Source: Planctomycetota bacterium (GTDB taxonomy: Bacteria > Planctomycetota > Phycisphaerae > UBA1845 > Fen-1342). Taken from it: a DNA stretch of 64,000 nucleotides. Position 1 is the first letter of the stretch. Every line of letters begins with the position of its first letter. The notes beneath the pieces are model-generated. The model had not been told where the DNA came from and ran no database searches. It was given only the letters and a program-made list of their open reading frames with translations. The position numbers were made by a program, and so were the translations under genes. Where the stretch lies: positions 1 through 64,000 of the forward strand of contig JAHJAR010000060.1 of NCBI GenBank assembly GCA_018814045.1. The letters are read 5' to 3'. Positions 1-7,812 of the stretch are shown here, piece by piece.

Positions 1-195
1 GACAAACAGAACGAACGACTCCAGGCGCCGCAATCAATCGAAGTCGAACAGGCGGTGCTCGGCGCCATTCTGAAAGACCCGGAGGCCATCAACCGAGTGA
101 TCGATGTCGTCATGGATGCGGGGGATTTTTACGCGCCCAAACACCAGATGATCTTCCAGGCTGCCGTCGACCTCTACTCCCGCTCTTCGCCATGA
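1..195 (+). pseudogene. dnaB: Truncated 5' fragment of replicative DNA helicase gene
   Basis: Frame 1 is open from the first base to a TGA at 193-195 and gives 64 residues. They match the start of the DnaB N-terminal domain, with the family-typical stretches PQSIEVEQAVLGAIL and AGDFYAPKHQMIF. DnaB proteins are about 450 residues long and continue with an RecA-like ATPase core. Here the reading breaks off after LYSRSSP, where homologues continue into the rest of the N-terminal domain, and no ATPase motif follows in any frame. The start codon lies at or just before the window edge. I read this as a truncated copy left by recombination, not the cell's working helicase gene. Confidence 0.8.
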
Positions 196-328
196 CGGCA
201 GCCCCAACGAGCCGCGTTCGGCTTCACCGGGAAGCCAGCGCAAGCGCCCGACCAGTAGTCGTCAGGCTTGCCGGCCTGGTCCTTGTTCGGAGCCACAATC
301 ACTATAAGTGTTTGCCGGTACGATAGTT

Positions 329-370
329 GCCACCGTAGCTCAATCGGCAGAGCAGCGGTTTTGTAATTAA
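329..370 (+). pseudogene. 5' half of a tRNA-Thr(TGT) gene
   Basis: The sequence has a 7-nt acceptor strand GCCACCG, TA at positions 8-9, and a D arm GCTC...GAGC. It then has a candidate anticodon loop TTTGTAA with TGT in the anticodon position, as in tRNA-Thr. The 3' half is missing: the bases after the loop (TTAAG) do not pair with GCGGT on the 5' side, and no T arm or acceptor 3' strand follows. Half tRNAs are typical scars at integration sites of mobile elements. Confidence 0.55.
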
Positions 371-460
371 GTCATTATCCCGCATAGACTTACAGAAACG
401 CGGCTCCCATGCAGCTACGGCCGCTGGAAGTCGCACGAGAGCGCACGAAAAGGCTCATCC

Positions 461-504
461 GGTTGTCGCGACAACCCTAACACATTTAACGGTTCAAAGA
501 ACCG
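461..504. repeat. Two adjacent palindromes
   Basis: Bases 461-476 are a perfect 16-bp palindrome (GGTTGTCGCGACAACC). Bases 490-504 form a second hairpin, CGGTTC-AAA-GAACCG, 13 bp downstream. Both lie in the non-coding stretch between the tRNA fragment and the ATPase gene. They could be recombinase or regulator binding sites; neither has a T tract, so terminator function is not supported. Confidence 0.5.
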
Positions 505-577
505 AACTTACTGCGAACTTACCTTGCATCGCACCTCTAGGGGCATCGGCAGAGCAGCAGTCCGAGAAACCGCTACT

Positions 578-757
578 TTACTGATCGCGGTTGTCGCCCG
601 GTTCGCGCGCTTCCACCCACTCGGCTTCCACATCGCGCGGGTTGTCGTCCAGTCTTCGGCGGTTGTCGTACCCTGTCGTGGTCGCGTCAGTCGCGCTTTC
701 TGCCGGTCCGCTCGACCGGCGCGACCTGTGCTCAGTAGCGGTTTTTTCGTCCGCAGG
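578..757 (-). other. Start-less 59-codon open stretch, possible gene tail
   Basis: A reading frame on the minus strand is open from a TGA ending at 758 to a TAA at 578-580. It has the codon bias of the neighbouring genes and ends in the charged tail NPRDVEAEWVEAREPGDNRDQ with no start codon. It could be the C-terminal tail of a decayed gene, perhaps the same recombinase whose zinc-ribbon part is at 3160-3451, but no motif proves this. The remaining sequence between 371 and 977 shows nothing else I can support. Confidence 0.25.
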
Positions 758-977
758 TCACGTGACTCGCTCAGGGCCGGTCGGGTCGGTTTCACGATTT
801 CAGCGTGTTTCACCACGCGGTGAAACCGCCGGCGCTCGCGGAGCGCGAAGACCTACGGCCGGTTACTTCTCCATCCGAGCCCCCGGACGAGCTGTGGGAA
901 ATTATAACAGTGCATGATAGATTTTCCATCGACTCGCGGCTAGAGTATCCCACGTCAGCGATTCTCAGTAAGGTGTC

Positions 978-2174
978 ATGTATCCGCGCCATCTCACTCG
1001 CAACCTGCTCAGCGCCCTCGGCGACACGCCGATCGTCGTGCTGCATGGCCCGCGCCAAGCCGGCAAGAGCACGCTCGCGCAGCGGCTCGCCGAGCACAGC
1101 CACCCTGCGAGATACATCACTTTCGACAACGCGACGTCGCTGGCGACCGCGAGAACCGACCCAACCGGGTTCCTGGCTGGCGCACAAGGCCCACTGGTGC
1201 TCGACGAGATTCAACGGGTGCCCGAGCTCGTGCTGCCCATCAAGGCCGATGTGGATCGTGACCGCCGCCCTGGGCGGTTCTTGCTGACGGGGTCGGCCAA
1301 TGTCATGCAGTTGCCGAAGCTCGCCGACGCGTTCGTCGGCCGCATGGAGGTCCACACGCTTCTACCGCTCTCGCAGGGAGAGATCGAAGGTGTGCGGGAG
1401 GGGTTCGTCGACGCGCTCTTTGCCGCGAAACTGCCGCCGTGGCCAGGCCCAGCCACTCCCAAAGTCGGCGCGCTCTCGAAGGCGGATCTGGGGCGGCGCA
1501 TCTTTGCGGGTGGCTACCCCGAAGCCCTCGCGCGTGGCAACCCCGAGCAACGCCACCGGTGGTTCGAGTCATACCTCAGCACGGTCATGCTACGCGACGT
1601 TCGGGACCTGTCGAATATCGAGGGTCTGGTGGACCTGCCGCGCCTGCTGGTCGCGGTCGCGGGTCGCGCCGGTGGGCTCGTAAACTATGCCGAGCTTGGG
1701 CGCGATGTCGGTCTGAACCAAATCACCGCCAAGCGCTATCTGACGCTCCTTACCGCGACGTTCATCCTTCGGCCGGTGTTGCCGTGGTTCACAAACCGCA
1801 TCAAGCGGGTCGTGAAGAGCCCGAAGATGTACTTCGGGGACGCGGGCCTGCTCGCGCACGTACTGGGCGCAACTCCCGAGGGCTACGCTGCAGACGGGAG
1901 GCTGACCGGCACGCTGTTCGAGAACTTCGTCGCGACCGAACTGCTGAAGCAGATCAGTTGGAGCCGGGCGAAGCCGAGCCTGTGGCACTTTTGCGACCAT
2001 CGCGGCAACGAGGTCGACTTCGTGCTCGAACCGCGCGGCGGCCGGCGAATCGTCGGCATCGAAGCAAAGAGCAAGGCCACCCTCGACACCGACGACTTCC
2101 GCGGCCTGCGCGTACTGGCCGAGGCCGCCGGCGAGCGCTTCCACCGTGGCGTGGTCCTGTACACGGGCGTCTAG
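978..2174 (+). CDS. AAA ATPase with DUF4143-type C-terminal region, late premature stop
   Basis: The 398-residue product belongs to the large accessory family of ATP-binding proteins with a C-terminal DUF4143 region (COG1373). Walker A is GPRQAGKST at residues 24-32, Walker B is LVLDEIQR at 73-80, and a sensor-like LTGSAN follows at 103-108. The last third has ENFVATELLKQ and then GNEVDFVLE...GIEAKSK, resembling a PD-(D/E)xK nuclease fold. The annotated stop is TAG at 2172-2174. The same frame stays open for 25 more codons to TGA at 2250-2252 and reads SLPFGKQMYALPITALWRL, which looks like the usual end of this family. The gene is therefore probably shortened by an amber mutation close to its end. 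Partners and substrates of these ATPases are largely unknown. Confidence 0.8.
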   Translation: MYPRHLTRNLLSALGDTPIVVLHGPRQAGKSTLAQRLAEHSHPARYITFDNATSLATARTDPTGFLAGAQGPLVLDEIQRVPELVLPIKADVDRDRRPGRFLLTGSANVMQLPKLADAFVGRMEVHTLLPLSQGEIEGVREGFVDALFAAKLPPWPGPATPKVGALSKADLGRRIFAGGYPEALARGNPEQRHRWFESYLSTVMLRDVRDLSNIEGLVDLPRLLVAVAGRAGGLVNYAELGRDVGLNQITAKRYLTLLTATFILRPVLPWFTNRIKRVVKSPKMYFGDAGLLAHVLGATPEGYAADGRLTGTLFENFVATELLKQISWSRAKPSLWHFCDHRGNEVDFVLEPRGGRRIVGIEAKSKATLDTDDFRGLRVLAEAAGERFHRGVVLYTGV

Positions 2175-2312
2175 TCGCTGCCGTTCGGGAAGCAAATGTA
2201 CGCGCTGCCCATCACGGCGTTGTGGCGTCTGGGGGCGGAACCCGTGTCGTGATTCGTGCTCGGCTATTCGCGAGGTACTCCAACAGGGCGATTGGGCAAG
2301 CGGGAGTAAGCC

Positions 2313-2660
2313 ATGCGCAAACGCACGAAGAGCCCGGCCAAGCCGAAGATCGCCAAACGCCGCTTGGCTGAGTTGATCGAAGCGGCGACCGTTGACTGCT
2401 ACAACGATTCAGAGGCCAAGACGGGCTTTCTCACTATGATTGACGATCACTTGGCGATGCCCTTCACGACGACCGTCCTGGGCGCGGAGGTCGAGGTCGT
2501 CGCCGTCGATCTGCCGGACGACGAAAGCGTCGTGGCCGTCTGCCGCCGCGGCAAGGCACGTCAGCGCATCCCGATCCTCGACCTGCCGCTCCCTTCGCCT
2601 CCGCCTGCGGGGAGCGAGTGGATCGAGGCCTACCATGCTTGGCTCAAGGGCGGCTGGTGA
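2313..2660 (+). CDS. Conserved hypothetical protein (115 aa)
   Basis: The protein starts with a basic tail and continues AELIEAATVDCYND...GFLTMIDDHLAMPF. It ends with IPILDLPLP and a WIEAYHAW box. From memory this is a conserved family of short proteins, sometimes labelled calcium-binding in databases, that precedes the kind of gene found next here. The acidic stretch VDLPDDES is visible but no canonical EF-hand loop is. Spacing to the next gene is 6 bp, so the two are probably co-transcribed. No biochemical role is established that I know of. Confidence 0.7.
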   Translation: MRKRTKSPAKPKIAKRRLAELIEAATVDCYNDSEAKTGFLTMIDDHLAMPFTTTVLGAEVEVVAVDLPDDESVVAVCRRGKARQRIPILDLPLPSPPPAGSEWIEAYHAWLKGGW

Positions 2661-2666
2661 GGCACA

Positions 2667-3221
2667 ATGAGCGAATATCAATATTACGAGTTCCTTGCCA
2701 TCGACCGGCCGCTTTCCGCCGCGGATATGCGCCGGTTGCGCGACGACGATGACGACGGCACGGGCTGGATGGCGTCGCTCGCCCCGCTGCGAAACGACAT
2801 CATCGACGGGGATTACCGCAGCTTGTATCTGGCTTGGCTGCTGATTATCCAGTGTGATGCGCTCACCCCCGCGACGCGTGAACCTCCGGTTCCACCGGGG
2901 CTTGGAGCGCTCCCCGCTCCGTGCGAAGCGTTGGCGGACTTTCTGCACCTTGATCGGACTTTGCTCGGTTTGGCGGCCGAGCAGAGCCCGCCCCGTGTCG
3001 CCGCGGAAGTGTCTGGAGGCGATTGGCGCATCGTTCTTGCCGATCTGACGGCGGCGGAGAGGGACGAGCTGCTGTCGGACCTCCTCATACACGACGACCC
3101 GGCGACGCGACGGAACTTGCGGAAACGACTCCGCAGCAGCATATCGGGCGCTGCGGCGGAGCCCGGCGCGGCAGAACACTGCAGAGCATCGGGCTCTTCC
3201 AGCATCTCGGCGTGGCAATGA
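2667..3221 (+). CDS. Conserved hypothetical protein with internal deletion and altered C-terminus
   Basis: The start MSEYQYYEFLAIDRPLS is the characteristic opening of a conserved family that follows the preceding gene type. The later part, GWMASLAPLRNDI through EPPVPPGLGALPAPCEALADFL, also fits that family. As I recall the family, roughly 90-120 residues lie between these two parts. Here they are joined at about residue 25 (RRLRDDDDDGTGW), which suggests an in-frame deletion. After RKRLRSS the sequence becomes low-complexity and runs into the minus-strand recombinase remnant, so the native C-terminus is also missing. The frame is intact but the protein is probably not functional. The size of the missing part is from memory and needs an alignment. 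Confidence 0.6.
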   Translation: MSEYQYYEFLAIDRPLSAADMRRLRDDDDDGTGWMASLAPLRNDIIDGDYRSLYLAWLLIIQCDALTPATREPPVPPGLGALPAPCEALADFLHLDRTLLGLAAEQSPPRVAAEVSGGDWRIVLADLTAAERDELLSDLLIHDDPATRRNLRKRLRSSISGAAAEPGAAEHCRASGSSSISAWQ

Positions 3222-3451
3222 CAGGCGGAGACGATTTGCGGCACGAGGGCCTCGTCCGTCCGAAGCGTGCCTGCGATCGTAACGCAGAGGATTCGAGTGG
3301 CGATCTTGCGGGGGAGTGTGGAGTACAGCTCGCGCTCCGGCTCGGTGCGGCAGACGGGACACCCGAGGTGGCTGCCATTCGCACCACAAACGGCCAACAG
3401 GCGGTCATGTTTGGAGCAATAGAGCAATCCGTTCAAGAAACCTACAAACAC
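3160..3451 (-). pseudogene. Zinc-ribbon remnant of a large serine recombinase
   Basis: Reading leftwards from 3451 the frame gives FLNGLLYCSKHDRLL...GCPVCR, followed by LPRKIATRILC and a helical stretch. NGLLYC..H and a CPxC pair about 17 residues later match the recombinase zinc beta-ribbon that follows the catalytic domain in large serine recombinases. The catalytic resolvase domain is absent: a stop lies just upstream (codon TAG near 3470). The coding signal fades near 3160, where it meets the 3' end of the preceding plus-strand gene. This is a leftover of a mobile element. Confidence 0.55.
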
Positions 3452-3601
3452 AACGCGCAGCGCGCAACCCTAACAAACACCTAGCGCGCTACGATTGGGC
3501 TGAAACGGCTCTAATACAGTCGAAAACAGAATCCAGCCTCGCCCAGCCCGTCGACCCGGCCGATCTCCCCGCTGCGCTGGCTGCCACGACGACCGCGCGC
3601 C

Positions 3602-5053
3602 TCAGGGATGCACACCACCTGACTTGCCACTGCGCGTCAGCCGCGGCGGCCGTGATCGCAGCGTCTGCTGCAATGCTGCCTGCTGAGCACTGTCCACGCC
3701 GAAGAAGAAGACACCGCCGCGTTCGCCGAGCTTCATGTATACCCGGTTCACCAGTTTGCGATGCTCCTGGTAGGCCTCGGCGAACTCGTCGCGATCCTGC
3801 TGAGTATCCCAGTACGTCAACCACATCCCGACCTGCCCGCTGGCCGCCTCCGCCTTCTCTTGGTCGCCGGCGGGCGCGAGCAGATAGAAGCGGTCACCGC
3901 CCCACCCGGTCGCCGCCTTGGTCGTCCAGTAGCCGGGCATCGGCATCTGCATTGGATCGACCTTCTTGTCCGCCGGCGAAGTCACGATGGCACACATGAG
4001 TTCGCCGAACGTATCGGTGTGAACGACCTGGAGGCCCAACCCGCCGGCGAGCGTCTTGATGTCGTCGTCGTTGACCACGACCGGCTCGTCGCGTTTCTTG
4101 GGATCCCAGTACTTCTCGGGATGCAGGATCTGTTCGGACGAGCGCGGCAAGCCCTCGTATACCCGGCGGAGATCGTCGCCGATCGGCCCCGGGTCGCGGA
4201 TCCCCGCTATGATCATCCCCTCTCCGCGCAGCAGGAAACGCACGCCACACGGAAAGCGCGCCAGAAACGATGAAACGTACGGCGGCGCTTCCAGCAACCC
4301 CCGCATGTCACCCATCTGCTCCTGGCGCCCCTGCCAAAGCTCGACCGCATCCAGCTCACCCGTCACGATTCGCCGGTGGACGTAGCGTTCTTGCAGGATC
4401 ACCGCCGAGCCTTCGACCACGGCCCCGATCACCGCCTGCCGGTCGCTGCTGGCGTCGTCATCCTCGAGCAATCGCTCCAAATCGTAATGCTGATCGTCCA
4501 AGGCGTGCACCAACTCGTGTGCGATGACATCGCTGTGGCGCAGACTGTCCAACGTGACACCCGGGCGCCAGACCACGCCCAGCTTCTTCTCCCGATGATC
4601 GTATATCCCGGGCACAAACCCGCTGGTAGCCTCCTCGAAGATCCTGGCCACGTCGCAATCGGGGGGAACCAGTCCGACCAGCTTCAGGGTCGTCTCGGAA
4701 TCAGCGTGTGCTTCAGGCGTACCCGCCTCCTCGGCCAGACCGCGCGACATGAAGGCCCGCAGCTCATCCTCGGTGTAGACCGCCACGGAGACCGGCTGCT
4801 TGAACTTCCAACCCCGCAGACGCTCCACCTCTTTCTGAATTTCGGCGACCACGGGCGCAAGTTGAGCATCGGTAAGTGGCTCCGCCGCTGTGGAGGCCTT
4901 CTGGCCGGGCGCCGCTTGAGCGTCGACCTGGGCAACTGCCGCGCTCAAGCCTGACAGCACGCCCAGAAGAACCAAAGCCCCGCGCACCGGGCCGCTGAAG
5001 ACCGCCGCCTTTGTCGCTGGCAGCATTCTGAAAAGGCTGTTCTTTCCCGTCAT
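3602..5053 (-). CDS. Secreted zinc-metallopeptidase-like protein
   Basis: The 483-residue protein has a signal peptide (hydrophobic segment about residues 26-42, ending near AQVDAQA). HELVHALDDQH at 179-189 is a zincin HExxH motif with a further His, and VVEGSA about 30 residues later offers a possible third zinc ligand. It is therefore likely an exported metallopeptidase, although no named family was recognised with certainty. Its start codon overlaps the stop of the upstream regulator gene (ATGA at 5050-5053), so translation is coupled. The C-terminal region beyond about residue 330 has no motif I recognise. The 120-bp gap to 3482 contains no gene. Confidence 0.75.
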   Translation of the reverse strand: MTGKNSLFRMLPATKAAVFSGPVRGALVLLGVLSGLSAAVAQVDAQAAPGQKASTAAEPLTDAQLAPVVAEIQKEVERLRGWKFKQPVSVAVYTEDELRAFMSRGLAEEAGTPEAHADSETTLKLVGLVPPDCDVARIFEEATSGFVPGIYDHREKKLGVVWRPGVTLDSLRHSDVIAHELVHALDDQHYDLERLLEDDDASSDRQAVIGAVVEGSAVILQERYVHRRIVTGELDAVELWQGRQEQMGDMRGLLEAPPYVSSFLARFPCGVRFLLRGEGMIIAGIRDPGPIGDDLRRVYEGLPRSSEQILHPEKYWDPKKRDEPVVVNDDDIKTLAGGLGLQVVHTDTFGELMCAIVTSPADKKVDPMQMPMPGYWTTKAATGWGGDRFYLLAPAGDQEKAEAASGQVGMWLTYWDTQQDRDEFAEAYQEHRKLVNRVYMKLGERGGVFFFGVDSAQQAALQQTLRSRPPRLTRSGKSGGVHP

Positions 5054-5913
5054 GGTTGGTCTCCTCCGCTGACCCCCAGTGTGTCAAACAGCTCCCGCTG
5101 GCCCGGAACCTCCACCGAGTGGAAGGACGGGTGCCGGTTGACCAGCTCGCGCAGCCGCGGCGAAGAATCCCCCCCGTCCAACACCGCGGCGATCTCGTGG
5201 AATACGTGTTCACGCAACAGCCCCGCGTGCATGAAGCAGGACAGGAACAGGCTCCGCGTCCAGAGCGCCTGATGAACCGCGCTCAGTTCGTTGTTCAGGA
5301 GCGTGACCAGCGTCTCGCGGCCGTCGATCACACAGTGCAACTGCTGGCTGTTCCAGTGCCGCAGGATGCGCTCACGCTGAAACGCCAACGCGACCTGCGC
5401 GCCTGCCACGCTCACCGGCGCATAAGCCAACAAATACACGGCGACGCCGCGCTCCGCCGTCTCCGCGACCGCCGGCCTGATTTCCTCCAGCGCGTGCGGG
5501 AAGGCGTCGACCACGGCGATGCGTTCGCTGCGTGCCAGCATCGCCCGGCAACGCTCGAAGACCAGGGGCACCGACTCCAACTGATAGATGCGTTCATCCG
5601 CCAGGCGCGGGCGCTGCTGCCGCAGGCGGGTCTTCGCGGCCCGGGTCTGCCACACAAAGGTCCGCTCCAGATGTTCGAGAAACTCCGCCGGTGCCACGGC
5701 CCGGCAGACCCGCCGGTCGCCCTCTTCGACTACCACCGCCCCCTTACGCAACAACGCCTCGATCGCCTTGTAAACGTTGGCCGTAGGCTTGCCGAGCGTC
5801 TTCCCGATGCGGTACGCGGTGACCGGTTCGGGTTCGGCCAGGAGCAACAGGTAGACATCCGCCTCCAGCCGGTTCAGCCCCAACTCTTGCAGCAGCATGT
5901 GATTGGCGACCAT
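5050..5913 (-). CDS. TrmB-like transcriptional regulator
   Basis: From ATG at 5913 the product is 287 residues. The N-terminal winged helix, LLQELGLNRLEADVYLLLL...VTAYRIGKTLGKPTANVYKAIEALLRKGAV, is the classic TrmB-type DNA-binding domain. The rest resembles the C-terminal effector region, with SERIAVVDAFPHALEEI and a phospholipase-D-like fold expected. The frame is open further upstream to 6033, but the sequence before MVANHM is unlike a regulator, so the later start was chosen; ATG at 5898 is possible. The gene overlaps the downstream metallopeptidase gene by four bases, suggesting that it controls its own operon. Confidence 0.75.
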   Translation of the reverse strand: MVANHMLLQELGLNRLEADVYLLLLAEPEPVTAYRIGKTLGKPTANVYKAIEALLRKGAVVVEEGDRRVCRAVAPAEFLEHLERTFVWQTRAAKTRLRQQRPRLADERIYQLESVPLVFERCRAMLARSERIAVVDAFPHALEEIRPAVAETAERGVAVYLLAYAPVSVAGAQVALAFQRERILRHWNSQQLHCVIDGRETLVTLLNNELSAVHQALWTRSLFLSCFMHAGLLREHVFHEIAAVLDGGDSSPRLRELVNRHPSFHSVEVPGQRELFDTLGVSGGDQP

Positions 5914-5921
5914 AGCGCATC

Positions 5922-5942
5922 TAGTATCATGATTTGCTACTA
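5922..5942 (-). promoter_or_regulatory. Inverted repeat TAGTA-N11-TACTA before the regulator gene
   Basis: A perfect 5-bp dyad (TAGTA and TACTA, 11 bp apart) lies 8 bp upstream of the regulator's start codon. It overlaps an AT-rich stretch in an otherwise GC-rich region, with a TTGAAT/GATACT pair at 17-bp spacing on the minus strand. The position fits an autoregulatory operator over a sigma-70 promoter. Function is inferred from position and symmetry only. Confidence 0.4.
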
Positions 5943-6125
5943 CTAATTCAAGGAAGCATTTGTCGGATTTTGCACGGACTGGAGAGCCATCTGAACTGAG
6001 GCGAAACGCCAGCGGCAAGAAGGTGGCGGGCACAGCCCGCTCTACCCAGGTGTTGTTTCAAGGGGCCAGCGCGCACGGCCCACCCTACGCTACGGCTCTA
6101 CCCTCGGATGACCGTCACGATGCAC

Positions 6126-6155
6126 GGTAAACCCTCGCTCGCGCTTTGGGCTCGG
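6126..6155 (-). repeat. REP-like repeat, left of transposase
   Basis: This is a copy of the GAGCCCGAAGCGCAAGCGAG repeat in minus orientation, with one mismatch in the core. It lies 8 bp before the transposase reading frame and is inverted relative to the copy at 6734. The 5914-6125 stretch otherwise holds no gene. Confidence 0.65.
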
Positions 6156-6162
6156 CTATTCG

Positions 6163-6694
6163 GTGCCGGGCGTTTGTCTGGCAGCCGGAGGACTTTGCAC
6201 TGTCCGCAAGCCTGAGCCCAAGGGACACCTTTTGACCTGGACCTGCTACGGAACGTGGCTGCACGGCGACCAGCGAGGTGCGGTCGACGACAGCCACAAC
6301 GCACCCGGATCGGCGTTCCTACCGCCGGATTGTACGCGGCTGCTCCACGAGGTTCGGACGATGGCACACCGTCCGGTGAGAGCTAACGACTGCCGGCCGA
6401 CACCTCGTGCGCAAGGCAATCTCCCGGCACTGCGACATTCGCGAATGGACGCTTCACGCGGCGAACGTGCGCACGAATCACGTGCACGTCGTCGTGTCAT
6501 GCGACGTGCACCCGAGACAGGCGCTGGATCAATTCAAGGCGTGGTGTACACGGCGGCTGCGCGAGGCGGGCCACTTCGCCGCGGACCAGCCGGTGTGGAC
6601 AGCAGGCGGCAGCCGGCGTTGGCTGTGGGACAGCGACAGCCTGCGGCGTGCGATCGACTACGTCAGCGAGTACCAAGGTAACGACTTGCGTTGA
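6163..6694 (+). pseudogene. REP-associated tyrosine transposase (Y1/IS200-like), frameshifted
   Basis: The first frame reads LLTWTCYGTWLHGDQRGAVD and MAHRPV, and from about 6385 the next frame reads AISRHCDIREWTLHAANVRTNHVHVVV to AIDYVSEYQGNDLR. Joined, they give one RAYT-type protein: the HVHVVV strand carries the HUH histidines and the tyrosine near YVSEYQ is the likely nucleophile. An extra base (or loss of two) near 6381-6390 separates the frames, so no full transposase is made. The start codon is uncertain; the family opening begins near KGHLLTWTCYG at about 6220. Inverted copies of the same repeat flank the gene, as expected for this class. Confidence 0.75.
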
Positions 6695-6733
6695 CGGCCG
6701 GTCACCGCGTGAAACGCCGCCACCGCGCAAACC

Positions 6734-6758
6734 GAGCCCGAAGCGCAAGCAAGGGTTT
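6734..6758 (+). repeat. REP-like repeat, right of transposase
   Basis: This copy reads GAGCCCGAAGCGCAAGCA in plus orientation, 40 bp after the transposase stop. It pairs with the inverted copy at 6126 so that the two bracket the gene. Confidence 0.7.
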
Positions 6759-6821
6759 CGCGCCCGATTCACGCCGGCCGCCGGCAGCCTCAAACAACCT
6801 TTGAACGGAGACCCCCGATCC

Positions 6822-6845
6822 GAGCCCGAAGCGCAAGCGAGGGTT
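6822..6845 (+). repeat. REP-like repeat, third copy
   Basis: GAGCCCGAAGCGCAAGCGAG in plus orientation, about 88 bp after the previous copy. Confidence 0.7.
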
Positions 6846-6958
6846 CCGCACCCGGCCTGAAACACGCCCTCGGCATCCCGCTATCGCTGGCAAATGCCAA
6901 GGCAGTCTTCCACGATGACGGCCCCCGTCGAGAACGCCAGCACCCTCGACGACGGACG

Positions 6959-6990
6959 GTAAACCCTCGCTTGCGCTTCGGGCTCGGTTT
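6959..6990 (-). repeat. REP-like repeat, fourth copy
   Basis: The minus-orientation copy (plus strand CCCTCGCTTGCGCTTCGGGC) is inverted relative to the copy at 6822, giving a paired arrangement. No gene was found between 6695 and 7154. Confidence 0.7.
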
Positions 6991-7154
6991 ATGCGCAGCA
7001 GCGTCCCAGACGATTTCAACGCCGGCGTGGCGAATGGGCATGGCGAATGCGTCGGGTCGATGACCCGACCTACCGGCCTGCTCTGCTCCTAACAGAGCCG
7101 GGGTGCGGTCGCCTGTAGAGTAGGCGGCATGCCCACGGCGACGGCACAGGTGGC

Positions 7155-7715
7155 TCAGGAGCGATCAAAGAACACTGCGTCGAGATCCAGAAACTCGTCA
7201 GCCGTCTTCGGGATCGCTGGGTTCAGCCCACTTGAGAATGCCCCCACATAGACGATCTTCCCGCGTCGCATGATGTCCTGGATCAAGGGTATGTAGTCCC
7301 CGTCACCTGTCAGCAGCAGTATCTCGTCGATCGTGTCAGAGTAACTATGGCGCATTGCGTCGATGCAGATGTTGATGTCGACGCTTGCCACCTTTTGGCT
7401 TGCGCTGGGTTTCTTGAAGACGCGCGGAACAATGAAGCCGTAGTCGCGCAATCTGGACGGTCGAATGAACTTGTACCGCACGCTAGAAAGCTCAAGCTCC
7501 ATTTCATAAATCTTGTTCTCATCCCCGACTTGGGATGTATAGTAGCCGGTTCTTATCAAATCCCAGGCCCGGAATCTGGCTATGTCTGGATGCCACACGT
7601 AGGCGTCCTCTTTGTGCAGGACGCCGTCGCGCGGGACCCGATCCTCGGCACGCATAGCCTGGTACCTGTAAACCAGATTCTCGCCATCAACAAAGATCAT
7701 AGCCCGCCGGGACAT
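7155..7715 (-). CDS. NYN-domain (LabA/DUF88-like) predicted ribonuclease
   Basis: From ATG at 7715 the product is 186 residues. AMIFVDGENL at the start, SVDINICIDAM in the middle and LLLTGDGDYIPLI after it carry the spaced acidic residues of the NYN/PIN-like nuclease fold. This family cleaves RNA or is suspected to. The frame is open for 17 more codons upstream, but the chosen start places the conserved first strand at the N-terminus as usual. It stands alone between the repeat cluster and ftcD, and a specific substrate cannot be inferred. Confidence 0.75.
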   Translation of the reverse strand: MSRRAMIFVDGENLVYRYQAMRAEDRVPRDGVLHKEDAYVWHPDIARFRAWDLIRTGYYTSQVGDENKIYEMELELSSVRYKFIRPSRLRDYGFIVPRVFKKPSASQKVASVDINICIDAMRHSYSDTIDEILLLTGDGDYIPLIQDIMRRGKIVYVGAFSSGLNPAIPKTADEFLDLDAVFFDRS

Positions 7716-7812
7716 ACTCACCCTCGCGCCGGTCTGATTGTCTCCGCGATCACTGCCTGCGGACAATTCACACTAAGCAGTAACGTAGGGCGCGTCTTGA
7801 CGCACCATCCAG

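Noticed and set aside
343-558. 14-bp direct repeat ATCGGCAGAGCAGC at 343-356 and 545-558, possible att sites
   Set aside because: The first copy is the tRNA D arm; the second has no tRNA context or other homology around it. Too short for an attachment-site claim without a junction in another genome.
524-1355. Overlapping open frames on both strands before the ATPase
   Set aside because: They are mutually exclusive and partly opposite the ATPase; only the 59-codon tail at 578-757 has coding-like codon use.
6127-6990. CRISPR-like array from regularly recurring 24-bp repeats
   Set aside because: Only four copies in both orientations with unequal spacing; they fit REP elements of the neighbouring transposase.
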